DNA from: an uncultured Peptostreptococcaceae bacterium
GTDB lineage: Bacteria > Bacillota > Clostridia > Peptostreptococcales > Anaerovoracaceae
DNA: 6,728 bases
Assembly (NCBI GenBank): GCA_905236895.1
Contig: CAJOQI010000168.1
Span: 1 to 6,728, forward strand
Direction: 5' to 3'
Part shown: positions 1-6,669 of the stretch, piece after piece
How the letters are laid out: every line of letters begins with the position of its first letter
How positions within the stretch are numbered: position 1 is the first letter of the stretch
Made by a program: the position numbers and the translations under genes
Notes under the pieces: generated by a model
What the model was told of the DNA's origin: nothing
The model's input: only the letters and a program-made list of their open reading frames with translations
The model's database searches: none

Positions 1-32
1 AGGTAGTGGAGCTTCCCTTCTACAAGAGATAA
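1..32 (+). CDS. gcvT: Aminomethyltransferase (glycine cleavage T-protein), C-terminal end only
   Basis: The first 32 bases read in one frame as a partial codon, then VVELPFYKR and a TAA stop at 30-32. A tail of this kind (hydrophobic residues, then PFYKR or similar) is typical of GcvT proteins, and gcvT commonly lies directly before gcvH in clostridial glycine cleavage operons. GcvT transfers the methylene group from the aminomethyl-lipoyl arm of GcvH to tetrahydrofolate and releases ammonia. Only nine complete residues are visible, so the call rests on that short tail plus position. The stop codon overlaps the ribosome binding site of gcvH (AAGGAGG, 31-37), which points to co-transcription. 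Confidence 0.8.
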   Translation, partial: VVELPFYKR

Positions 33-42
33 GGAGGAAAAA

Positions 43-423
43 ATGGCGAATACACCAGAAGGACTTAAGTACACAAAATCTCACGAATGGATTGTTGAAG
101 AGGATGGAATTCTCTTGGTTGGACTTACTGACTTTGCTCAGGAAGCTCTTGGAGAGCTGGTATTCGTAAACCTTCCCGAGGAAGGGGACGAGGTTATAAG
201 CGGCGAAAGCTTTGCTGACGTTGAATCCGTAAAAGCAGTATCCGACGTATTCAGCCCTGCCACCGGCGTTGTTGTTGAAATTAACGAAGAACTGCTGGAC
301 GATCCGGGACTCATCAACAGAGAGCCCTATGATGCATGGCTCATCAAGATCGGTGAGGTTACCGATCAGGAAGAACTTTTGAACGCAGAAGAATACGAAA
401 AGGTTTGCGCTGAGGAGGAATAA
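43..423 (+). CDS. gcvH: Glycine cleavage system H-protein (lipoyl carrier)
   Basis: GcvH is the small cytoplasmic carrier whose lipoyl-lysine arm shuttles the aminomethyl group between the P-, T- and L-proteins. The 126 residues match the usual family length of about 125-130. The N-terminus has the family SHEW signature (residues 13-16). The lipoyl site is [10 protein letters not shown], with Lys64 as the modified residue, followed by the SPATG turn (71-75). Near the C-terminus, INREPY then AWLIKI corresponds to the conserved NxxPYGxGWLIK block, one residue shorter than usual. The tail after residue 105 is strongly acidic. The ATG at 43 is chosen because AAGGAGG lies five bases upstream. The gene begins 10 bases after the putative gcvT stop and ends two bases before gcvPA, so it is an internal operon gene. 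Identification is firm. Confidence 0.97.
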   Translation: MANTPEGLKYTKSHEWIVEEDGILLVGLTDFAQEALGELVFVNLPEEGDEVISGESFADVESVKAVSDVFSPATGVVVEINEELLDDPGLINREPYDAWLIKIGEVTDQEELLNAEEYEKVCAEEE

Positions 424-425
424 TA

Positions 426-1733
426 ATGGGTAGCTATATCCCTTCCACCTACGAAGAAAGACTGGCCATGCTTAAGGAAATGGGTCTTTCATCGGAGGAG
501 GATCTTTTTGCGGCTCTGCCGGAATCCATCCGCATAAAGGGACTGGATTTGCCTGAGGGCTTAAGCGAGGTGGAGGTAGGTAGACGCATCAAAGCCATGG
601 CGGAGAAGAACAAAGTCTTTAAGACCATCTTCCGCGGCACCGGCGCATACAACCACTATATCCCCACCATAGTTAAAACCGTTACAAGCAAAGAAGAATT
701 CCTGACCGCATATACTCCCTATCAGGCGGAGATAAGCCAGGGAGTTCTTCAATCCATCTTTGAATATCAGACCCAGATCTGCGAACTCACCGGCATGGAT
801 GTATCCAACGCCTCCGTTTACGACGGGGCCGTTGCCGCCGCTGAAGCGGTATTCATGTGCCAGGAGAGAAAGCGCAAGGGCGTGGTTGTTGCGGGGACCG
901 TTAATCCCCAGGTTCTCAAGGTAATTGAGACCTATTGCGAAAGCAGGGATGTGGAGGTTACCTTGGTTGAGGCCGAGGACTATGCAGTTAATCCGGAGAA
1001 GCTGGCTGCGGCATTGAAGGATGACACTGCGGCTGTATATATCGAGAGCCCCAACTACTACGGCGTTCTTGAAGATATGGAGGCTTTGATTGAAAAGGCT
1101 CACGGCATTGGTGCCAAGGTGATTATGGGAGTTAATCCTATTTCCCTTGGTTTGTTAAAGACCCCGGGTGAATTCGGCGCAGATATTGCGGTAGGAGAGG
1201 GACAGCCTCTTGGACTTTCCATTGCCTTCGGAGGACCTTACCTTGGTTTCATGGCCTGCAAGCAGGAGATGATGCGTAAGCTGCCGGGAAGAATCGTAGG
1301 AGAGACGGAAGATCACGACGGAAGACGTGCCTTCGTTCTCACCCTTCAGGCAAGGGAGCAGCATATCAGAAGAGAAAAGGCTTCTTCCAATATCTGTTCC
1401 AACGAGGCCCTTTGTGCCATGACCGCCTCTGTCTATATGGCAGCCATGGGACCCCAGGGACTTAAAGAGGTTGCTATGGCCTCCGCATCCAATGCCCACT
1501 ATCTTGCGGAGAAGCTGGGTGAACTGGGACTTAAGGTGAAGAGCGATAAGCCCTTCTTCCACGAATTCTTGACTGATCTTCCCATTGATGGCAAGAAACT
1601 GGAAGACCATCTGGCATCAAAGGGAATGCTCTCCGGACTTCCTTTGGAAGGCGGCATGCTTTGGTGCTGCACCGAGCTTACGGGCAGGGAAGAAATAGAT
1701 GAGCTTATTGAAGCCATAAAGGAGGTGCTGTAA
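426..1733 (+). CDS. gcvPA: Glycine dehydrogenase (decarboxylating) subunit 1, P-protein N-terminal half
   Basis: This is the alpha subunit of the split P-protein, which with GcvPB decarboxylates glycine and passes the aminomethyl group to lipoyl-GcvH. Its 435 residues fit the split-subunit family (about 435-450). Family blocks in order: YIPSTYEERLAML at the N-terminus (4-16), FRGTGAYNHYIP (69-80), TPYQAEISQG (97-106), the ESPNYYGVLED loop (207-217), GEGQPLG (257-263), FGGPYLGF (268-275), GRIVGET (288-294), REQHIRREKA (310-319) and SNICSNEAL (321-329). The subunit belongs to the aspartate-aminotransferase fold but carries no PLP-binding lysine, which is on GcvPB. The ATG at 426 is preceded by GAGGAGG at 412-418, inside the last codons of gcvH. 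The TAA stop overlaps the gcvPB start by one base (TAATG), so translation of the two halves is probably coupled, which suits a 1:1 heteromer. Confidence 0.97.
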   Translation: MGSYIPSTYEERLAMLKEMGLSSEEDLFAALPESIRIKGLDLPEGLSEVEVGRRIKAMAEKNKVFKTIFRGTGAYNHYIPTIVKTVTSKEEFLTAYTPYQAEISQGVLQSIFEYQTQICELTGMDVSNASVYDGAVAAAEAVFMCQERKRKGVVVAGTVNPQVLKVIETYCESRDVEVTLVEAEDYAVNPEKLAAALKDDTAAVYIESPNYYGVLEDMEALIEKAHGIGAKVIMGVNPISLGLLKTPGEFGADIAVGEGQPLGLSIAFGGPYLGFMACKQEMMRKLPGRIVGETEDHDGRRAFVLTLQAREQHIRREKASSNICSNEALCAMTASVYMAAMGPQGLKEVAMASASNAHYLAEKLGELGLKVKSDKPFFHEFLTDLPIDGKKLEDHLASKGMLSGLPLEGGMLWCCTELTGREEIDELIEAIKEVL

Positions 1734-3163
1734 TGAAACTTCTTTTTGAAAGAAGCGTTCCGGGACGCAGACAGAATATAATGCCCTCCTTAAAGGTAGA
1801 GGAATATAAATTTGATAAGAGCCTCTTAAGGGAGGCCGCACCGAAACTTCCGGAGATTTCCGAGGTTGATCTTGGAAGACATTATACCGAACTGGCAAAG
1901 CAGACCCACGGAGTAAATGACGGTTTCTATCCTCTGGGATCCTGCACCATGAAGTATAATCCCAGAATAAACGAAGAGATGGCCGGCTTAAATGGATTTA
2001 CCGCCGTTCATCCACTTCAGGGTGAAGAGTATTCACAAGGTTCCATGGAAGTAATCTGGAATGCTGCGGAGCTTCTTAAGGAAATAACCGGAATGGACGA
2101 GGTTACAATGCAGCCTGCTGCCGGTGCCCACGGTGAGTATACGGGACTTCTTTTAATCAGAGCCTATCATAAGGCCAAGGGAAATACAGAAAAGACCAAG
2201 ATTATAATTCCCGACTCCGCTCACGGAACCAATCCGGCTTCCGCTGTTATGGCAGGGTTCACTGTGGTTTCCGTTCCATCCAATGAAGACGGAAGCGTAA
2301 ATATGGAAGCTTTGAAAGAAGCCATCGGTGCCGATACTGCGGGCCTTATGCTGACCAATCCCAATACTTTGGGGCTGTTGGATCCAAATATTTTGGAGAT
2401 AACATCTCTCATTCATGAGGCGGGGGGACTTTGCTACTACGATGGAGCAAATCTAAATGCCGTAATGGGTCACGCCCGTCCTGGAGACATGGGATTTGAC
2501 TGCGTTCACGTGAACCTTCATAAAACCTTCTCAACACCCCACGGCGGTGGCGGCCCCGGAAGCGGTCCCGTTGGATGTAAGGAAGAACTGAAGAAGTTTA
2601 TGCCTGCACCTTTGGTTAAGAAGGAAGGGGATCTATTCACCTTCTTTGATCCTGAGGAAACGGTGGGAAGAGTTAGAACCTTTAACGGAAACTTCCTGGT
2701 TGCCGTAAGGGCTCTCACATATATTCTGACTCTTGGTGCTGAAGGCATTAGAGAAGCCTCCACAGGAGCGGTTCTCAATGCCAACTATATGATGCACAAA
2801 CTCCAGGGCAAATACGATATGGCTGTTCCCGGCAGATGCATGCACGAATTCGTAATGAATCTTGAGGAACTGAAGAAGGAGACGGGAGTTTCCGCCATGG
2901 ATGTGGCCAAGAGACTTCTGGACTTCGGAGTTCATCCCCCAACAATGTATTTCCCCTTGATCGTTCACGAAGCTCTCATGGTGGAGCCTAGCGAAACGGA
3001 GAGCAGGGAAACTCTGGATATGGGAGTTGAGATTCTCCTTCAGATTCTTGAAGAAGCAAAGACCAATCCGGGGCAGGTTCAGCAGGCGCCTCATAACTGC
3101 GCCATCGGAAGGCCCGACGAGGTTAAGGCTGCAAGAGAACCAAAGGTAAGATACCAATTCTAA
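1733..3163 (+). CDS. gcvPB: Glycine dehydrogenase (decarboxylating) subunit 2, PLP-binding P-protein half
   Basis: This is the catalytic beta subunit of the split P-protein, a PLP enzyme that forms the external aldimine with glycine and releases CO2. Its 476 residues are near the family's usual 480-490. Family blocks seen: FYPLGSCTMKYNP (65-77), QPAAGAHGE (127-135), PDSAHGTNPAS (160-170), TNPNTLG (208-214), YYDGANLNA (235-243, with the cofactor-binding Asp237), and NLHKTFSTPHGGGGPGSGP (261-279), in which Lys264 should form the Schiff base. HPPTMYFPLIV (401-411) and EPSETESRETLD (418-429) are C-terminal family signatures. The ATG at 1733 shares a base with the gcvPA stop. AAGGAGGT at 1719-1726, six bases before the start and inside gcvPA, is an excellent ribosome site. 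No truncation or frame break is seen. Confidence 0.97.
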   Translation: MKLLFERSVPGRRQNIMPSLKVEEYKFDKSLLREAAPKLPEISEVDLGRHYTELAKQTHGVNDGFYPLGSCTMKYNPRINEEMAGLNGFTAVHPLQGEEYSQGSMEVIWNAAELLKEITGMDEVTMQPAAGAHGEYTGLLLIRAYHKAKGNTEKTKIIIPDSAHGTNPASAVMAGFTVVSVPSNEDGSVNMEALKEAIGADTAGLMLTNPNTLGLLDPNILEITSLIHEAGGLCYYDGANLNAVMGHARPGDMGFDCVHVNLHKTFSTPHGGGGPGSGPVGCKEELKKFMPAPLVKKEGDLFTFFDPEETVGRVRTFNGNFLVAVRALTYILTLGAEGIREASTGAVLNANYMMHKLQGKYDMAVPGRCMHEFVMNLEELKKETGVSAMDVAKRLLDFGVHPPTMYFPLIVHEALMVEPSETESRETLDMGVEILLQILEEAKTNPGQVQQAPHNCAIGRPDEVKAAREPKVRYQF

Positions 3164-3175
3164 TTGATAAACCAG

Positions 3176-3211
3176 GGGAAGGCTGCAGGGGAAAGCCGCT
3201 GCAGCCTTCTT
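3176..3211 (+). other. Intercistronic hairpin between gcvPB and lpd
   Basis: AAGGCTGCAG (3179-3188) is the exact inverted complement of CTGCAGCCTT (3199-3208). A further G-C pair (3178/3209) and two possible G-U pairs (3177/3210, 3176/3211) extend the stem outward, and the loop is 10 bases. It begins about 13 bases after the gcvPB stop, and the lpd ribosome site is about 22 bases beyond it. Only a broken pyrimidine stretch (TTCTTATG) follows, not a clean T-run, so full termination is doubtful. It could be a weak terminator or attenuator that lowers lpd expression relative to gcvH-P, or an mRNA-stabilising or processing structure. I see no good promoter for lpd in the rest of the 80-base gap: TATAAC at 3219-3224 has no -35 match at the right distance. 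The structure is seen directly; its role is inferred. Confidence 0.6.
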
Positions 3212-3243
3212 ATGTAGTTATAACAAAATCTCGGAGGAAGAGA

Positions 3244-4656
3244 ATGAAATATGACGTTGCTGTAATCGGCGGTGGCCCCGGTGGCTATACCGCTGCGGAG
3301 AAGGCCGCCAAGAAGGGCCTTTCCGTAATACTCTTTGAAAAGGATCTCCTGGGAGGAACTTGCCTCAATCGCGGATGCATACCTACCAAGGCCTTGCTTC
3401 ACGAAGCAGAGGATGCGGATTGTTGCGATCCGGGCGGTCCTTCTTGGAGACAACTCCATCAAAGGAAGAACGAAGTTATCGAAACCTTGAGAAAGGGAAT
3501 CGAAGGCTTGATGAAATCCTGCAAGGTGGAGGTGATCCAGGGCGAAGCCAAGGTGATGGGAAAGACCGGTGATTCTTGTGCCATAAGCTGTAATGGCGAA
3601 ACATATGAAGCCGGCAACCTGATAATCGCAGTGGGCGCCGCTCCTTCTCTTCCGCCTATCCCGGGAAAGGATTTGGAAGGAGTATTTACCAGCGATGATT
3701 TGCTGGAGAATGAAGGCAAGAATCTTAAGTCCCTTGTCATAATCGGCGGCGGTGTAATCGGAATTGAGGTTGCCAGCTTCTATGCTGCCCTTGGAGCAAA
3801 GGTTTCGATTCTTGAAATAGCCGATCATATTCTTCCTCCCATGCCAAAGGAAATTGCCCAGCGAGCTTCCATGAACCTGAAGAAGAAGGGCGTTGAAGTA
3901 AGCGAAAAGATAAGCATAAATGAAATCACGGGAACACCCGGTACCATGAAGGTTAAATATATTGGCAAGAAGGGTGAAGAACTGGAGGTGGAAGGGGAGG
4001 CAGTTCTTATGGCCACAGGCAGGAAGCCTGTGTTGGAGGGACTCTTTGATGAGGGATTGATTGAGGTGATTGACCCTGCTGAAACCCAGGGAAAGACCGT
4101 AGAAGAAATGGGAGTTGCCATGGTTGGCTCCGGAAAGATCGGTATCCTTCGTGGAGCAATTCTCGGAGACAAAATCGGCAGAACGGGAATCCCCGGCATC
4201 TATGTAATCGGAGATGCCAAGGCAGGTAATATCCAGTTGGCTCATGTAGCTTCCGCCCAGGCCATTAATCTGGCGGATTTTTTGGGAGAAGAGGATCCAT
4301 TAATCGATATGGACTATATTCCTTCTTGCATCTATACCATCCCTGAGATTGCAACGGTTGGTATTTCCGAGGAGGAAGCCAAGGAAAGAGAAATTCCCGT
4401 AAGAACGGGAAAGGTAACCACGGGAAGTAATGGTAAGTGCTTAATCGAGGGAACGGAAAGCGGATTTGTTAAGCTGGTAGCAGCCGAAGACGGAACCCTT
4501 CTTGGAGCTCAGATGGTTTGCCCAAGAGCGACGGATATGATAGGGGAGCTTACCCTGGCTGTATCAAAGGGAATGAAGGCCAGAGAGTTGGCGACTGTAG
4601 TTCATCCCCATCCAACCTTTTCCGAAATGATTATGGCTGCAGCAGAAGAAGTGTAA
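3244..4656 (+). CDS. lpd: Dihydrolipoyl dehydrogenase (glycine cleavage L-protein)
   Basis: This flavoenzyme reoxidises dihydrolipoyl-GcvH and reduces NAD+. Visible parts in order: the N-terminal FAD-binding GGGPGG (9-14), with Glu32 at the end of the second strand; the redox disulfide GGTCLNRGCIPTK (Cys40 and Cys45); the NAD-binding GGGVIGIEVASFYAALG (168-184), with acidic Glu191 favouring NAD over NADP; ATGRKP (257-262); the second FAD motif GIPGIYVIGD (315-324); LAHVASAQA (332-340); and HPHPTFSE, whose His456-Glu461 pair is the expected acid-base dyad. There is no N-terminal lipoyl domain. The 470 residues match the family, but two segments differ from the usual pattern: after the disulfide it is short and carries vicinal Cys60-Cys61, and between ATGRKP and the second FAD motif it is long. 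GGAGG at 3233-3237 supports the ATG. It probably belongs to the gcv operon, though an 80-base gap with a hairpin precedes it. Confidence 0.95.
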   Translation: MKYDVAVIGGGPGGYTAAEKAAKKGLSVILFEKDLLGGTCLNRGCIPTKALLHEAEDADCCDPGGPSWRQLHQRKNEVIETLRKGIEGLMKSCKVEVIQGEAKVMGKTGDSCAISCNGETYEAGNLIIAVGAAPSLPPIPGKDLEGVFTSDDLLENEGKNLKSLVIIGGGVIGIEVASFYAALGAKVSILEIADHILPPMPKEIAQRASMNLKKKGVEVSEKISINEITGTPGTMKVKYIGKKGEELEVEGEAVLMATGRKPVLEGLFDEGLIEVIDPAETQGKTVEEMGVAMVGSGKIGILRGAILGDKIGRTGIPGIYVIGDAKAGNIQLAHVASAQAINLADFLGEEDPLIDMDYIPSCIYTIPEIATVGISEEEAKEREIPVRTGKVTTGSNGKCLIEGTESGFVKLVAAEDGTLLGAQMVCPRATDMIGELTLAVSKGMKARELATVVHPHPTFSEMIMAAAEEV

Positions 4657-4711
4657 AGGCAATCCGCGAGGACTAAACTTCTTCACAATACAGCAAATAC
4701 AGAATGAAATA

Positions 4712-4755
4712 AAAAAGGACAATCCTGCTGAGATCCTGCTGAGATTGTCCTTTTT
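4712..4755. terminator. Bidirectional intrinsic terminator between lpd and the Na/Pi-type gene
   Basis: GGACAATC (4717-4724) pairs perfectly with GATTGTCC (4743-4750), and flanking A-runs (4712-4716) pair with T-runs (4751-4755), giving a 13-bp stem with an 18-base loop. On the + strand the stem ends in TTTTT, 55 bases after the lpd stop. On the - strand it is followed by TTTTTTATTTCATT, and the stem starts four bases after the TAA stop of the convergent gene (4760-4762). It therefore suits termination in both directions. The 55 bases from 4657 to 4711 show no gene or other feature. Confidence 0.9.
4722..4743. repeat. 11-base tandem duplication inside the terminator loop
   Basis: ATCCTGCTGAG occurs twice back to back (4722-4732 and 4733-4743), followed by AT. 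Removing one copy would leave the same 8-bp GC-containing stem with a seven-base loop, so this reads as a simple tandem duplication inside a pre-existing terminator. The copies are identical, which suggests the event is recent. Confidence 0.9.
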
Positions 4756-4759
4756 AGTA

Positions 4760-6586
4760 TTAATGAGCGCTTTCCTTTGCGGAAGGGAGCTCAATTTCTT
4801 CCAGCTTTTTGTAGTATTCTTCGTGTGCCGCTCGATACTCTTTGTTGAAGGCGTCGTCCCTTCCGGAGTGGAGGAAGCGAGCATAGTCGTGAGTTTTGTC
4901 CGCCACGTCGGGATTGACTCTGGCAACGGTGGCAAAGCCAACATTGGAGCATATGTCGGAGATACGCTCCACATCGCCGAGAATGTCGATAAAGTCTGTG
5001 CCCATGGCCACGCTGCATTCGCCTTTTTTAAGACGATCCAGATGGTTGTTCTTCAATGTGACTACCAGGTCATCCACAACCTCTTCCAGAGGCTCGATGC
5101 TATAGGCAGCTTCCACGTCTCTTTTCTTGAATGTCTGCTCCGTATAATCCAGTATTCTTCCAATCAAATCCTCCATTATAGTTATTTCGGCTCTCGCCTG
5201 ATCGGAGAAATGGAGCCCCTGGCTATAGAGATCTGTGGCGGATTCCGAAATATTAACGGCGTGGTCACTTAAACGCTCGAACTCCGTAACCACCTTATAA
5301 TACTGGTTCAAAATGGCAATATGATCTTCTGCCGTAAGATGAACGGAGAGTTCTGCCAAGTATTCGCTTAATTTATCCTGCAGTCTGTCGATAGCTGTTT
5401 CCTCTTCTTCGATTTCCTGAACAACCTTTTCGTCATAGTGAGGAATCAAAGTGAAGGCCCTCTCTATATTGGCTCTGGATGCATAGAACATTGTTAAGAG
5501 CAGGTCGTAACAACTGTTCAAAGCCAAAGCCGGCGTGCTGAAGAAGGTGGGGCTAAGGGCTTCGATTTTATCTCTGTATTTATCTTCGCTGACGGGATCG
5601 TCTTTGATAATCTTTCGGCTCAGATTTTCGTAAATCTTAAGGGTGGGGGAGAGTATCAAAGCGCTTCCCAAATTGAATATGGTATTGGTGTCTGCGATGA
5701 TTCCGGAATTAACGGTCATATTCCAGAAGCTATCGGAAAGGACTCCCATTAGCCTGAGAATAGCCACGGACAGAAGGACCAGCAGGGTTTTACCCAGATT
5801 AAAGAGAATGTTTATAAGTCCAACTCTCTTGGCGTCGGCCTTTGCTCCGATGGAGCAGACGATGGCGGTGGTTACGCAATCTCCCAGATATACACCTACG
5901 ATTACTGCGTAGATGGCATTGAAGGCCAGCTGTCCCGACGCAGAAAAGGCCTGGAGAATACCGATGGTTGCAGATGAACTCTGGAGGATGAAGGACACCA
6001 CAGAGCCTACCAAATAACCTATGAAAGGATTGCTGCTAAGGTTGTTGAAGAGGCTGTCGAATACGCCCTTTTCCGCTAGGCTGTCAACAGCTCCGGTCAT
6101 ATTTAAAAGACCTGAAAAAAGAATGCCGAAACCAATGGCAATATTGCCGATGGTTTTAGCATTCCTAAACTTAAATCCCATTATTATTACGATTCCTATA
6201 ATCAGCGCCACCGGGGCAAGGGTGGAGGGTTTAAAAATCTGAAGCCACCCCGTTGAAGAGGAATCGATATCGAGAAGACGGATAATCTGACCTGTTACGG
6301 TGGTGCCTACGTTGGCACCGATGATGATGCCGAGGGACTGGCGAAGGGAAATGATTCCCGCAGCCACCAGACCGGATGTAATAACTATTGTGGCGGTGGA
6401 TGATTGGATAACGGCAGTAACCAAAAAACCAAGAAGGAAGGACTTGAAAGCATTGTTGGTAACATGCTCCATGGCAACCTTCAAAGCTCCGGATGAACTT
6501 TCTTTAAGCCCATCCCCCATAAGCCTCATTCCGTAGAGGAACATGGCTAGTCCGCCAAATAGGGTAATTACACTGAATATATCCAT
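4760..6586 (-). CDS. Na/Pi cotransporter family protein with C-terminal PhoU-like domain
   Basis: This is an inner-membrane protein of the type II Na+/phosphate symporter family fused to a cytoplasmic PhoU-like domain, 608 residues from the ATG at 6586, a usual size for the class. Numbering below is from that ATG. The membrane half has two inverted repeats: the first carries QSSTAT (61-66) and GANVGTTVTG (90-99); the second carries QSSSAT (202-207) and, where another GxNxGT is expected, GVYLGDCVTT (231-240). About eight to ten hydrophobic segments lie between residues 4 and 315. The C-terminal half is helical and charged, with two PhoU-type ExxxD motifs (Glu437-Asp441 in EFERLSDH; Glu540-Asp544 in DVERISD) that could bind metal. 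An in-frame GTG at 6625 would add 13 residues, but MDIFSVITLFGGLAMFLYG is the normal family N-terminus and the likely promoter sits too close to that GTG. The ATG has only a weak purine-rich AAGAAGAAAAA upstream. Substrate is inferred from the family; some bacterial members have no proven phosphate transport. Confidence 0.9.
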   Translation of the reverse strand: MDIFSVITLFGGLAMFLYGMRLMGDGLKESSSGALKVAMEHVTNNAFKSFLLGFLVTAVIQSSTATIVITSGLVAAGIISLRQSLGIIIGANVGTTVTGQIIRLLDIDSSSTGWLQIFKPSTLAPVALIIGIVIIMGFKFRNAKTIGNIAIGFGILFSGLLNMTGAVDSLAEKGVFDSLFNNLSSNPFIGYLVGSVVSFILQSSSATIGILQAFSASGQLAFNAIYAVIVGVYLGDCVTTAIVCSIGAKADAKRVGLINILFNLGKTLLVLLSVAILRLMGVLSDSFWNMTVNSGIIADTNTIFNLGSALILSPTLKIYENLSRKIIKDDPVSEDKYRDKIEALSPTFFSTPALALNSCYDLLLTMFYASRANIERAFTLIPHYDEKVVQEIEEEETAIDRLQDKLSEYLAELSVHLTAEDHIAILNQYYKVVTEFERLSDHAVNISESATDLYSQGLHFSDQARAEITIMEDLIGRILDYTEQTFKKRDVEAAYSIEPLEEVVDDLVVTLKNNHLDRLKKGECSVAMGTDFIDILGDVERISDICSNVGFATVARVNPDVADKTHDYARFLHSGRDDAFNKEYRAAHEEYYKKLEEIELPSAKESAH

Positions 6587-6628
6587 TAGCTTTTTCTTCT
6601 TGGAGACAGTCCGTCCACCTGTCACCCC

Positions 6629-6656
6629 ATTATATTATACATTAAAAAAGCCCCAA
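6629..6656 (-). promoter_or_regulatory. Candidate sigma-70-type promoter for the Na/Pi-type gene
   Basis: Read on the - strand, two overlapping consensus -10 hexamers TATAAT lie at 6639-6634 and 6634-6629. TTGGGG at 6656-6651 is a three-of-six -35 match, 16 bases before the second -10. Transcription would then begin near 6622, giving a leader of roughly 36 bases to the ATG at 6586 and leaving the GTG at 6625 outside the transcript. The -10 is convincing; the -35 is weak and overlaps the hairpin described separately. Confidence 0.5.
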
Positions 6657-6669
6657 GAGGGACTTTTTT
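6644..6669 (-). terminator. Intrinsic terminator of an upstream - strand unit outside the window
   Basis: On the - strand the sequence reads AAAAAAGTCCC, loop TCTT, then GGGGCTTTTTT, followed by AATG. The arms pair throughout with one U-G wobble; on the + strand the same position is a C-A mismatch, so the hairpin favours - strand transcription. A six-T tract ends the stem. It lies just upstream of the Na/Pi gene promoter, so it most likely ends a gene to the right that is transcribed in the same direction. The AT-rich bases 6670-6728 beyond it hold no gene I can name. Two of the three - strand frames close there (TAA at 6710-6708 and 6706-6704), compatible with the end of such a gene. Confidence 0.65.

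Noticed and set aside
1..42. Glycine riboswitch upstream of gcvH
   Set aside because: Such riboswitches usually precede the first gene of the operon. The bases before gcvH are the end of gcvT, and any riboswitch would lie left of this window.
561..1103. 180-codon - strand frame inside gcvPA
   Set aside because: It is antisense to conserved GcvPA blocks, has no recognisable motifs and shows no ribosome site of the type used by the real genes here.
2633..3157. 174-codon - strand frame inside gcvPB
   Set aside because: It is an antisense shadow of the GcvPB C-terminal region with no family resemblance.
3209..3243. Separate promoter for lpd (TATAAC at 3219-3224)
   Set aside because: The -35 position reads CCGCTG, which does not resemble TTGACA, and there is no extended -10.
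3160..4245. 361-codon open frame on the - strand across most of lpd
   Set aside because: It lies entirely antisense to a gene with a complete set of Lpd motifs. Its translation shows no domain I recognise and has the irregular, His/Ser/Cys-rich look of a shadow frame.
4745..5272. 175-codon + strand frame after the terminator
   Set aside because: It starts within the terminator and is complementary to the PhoU-like part of the transporter gene, which has clear motifs on the other strand.
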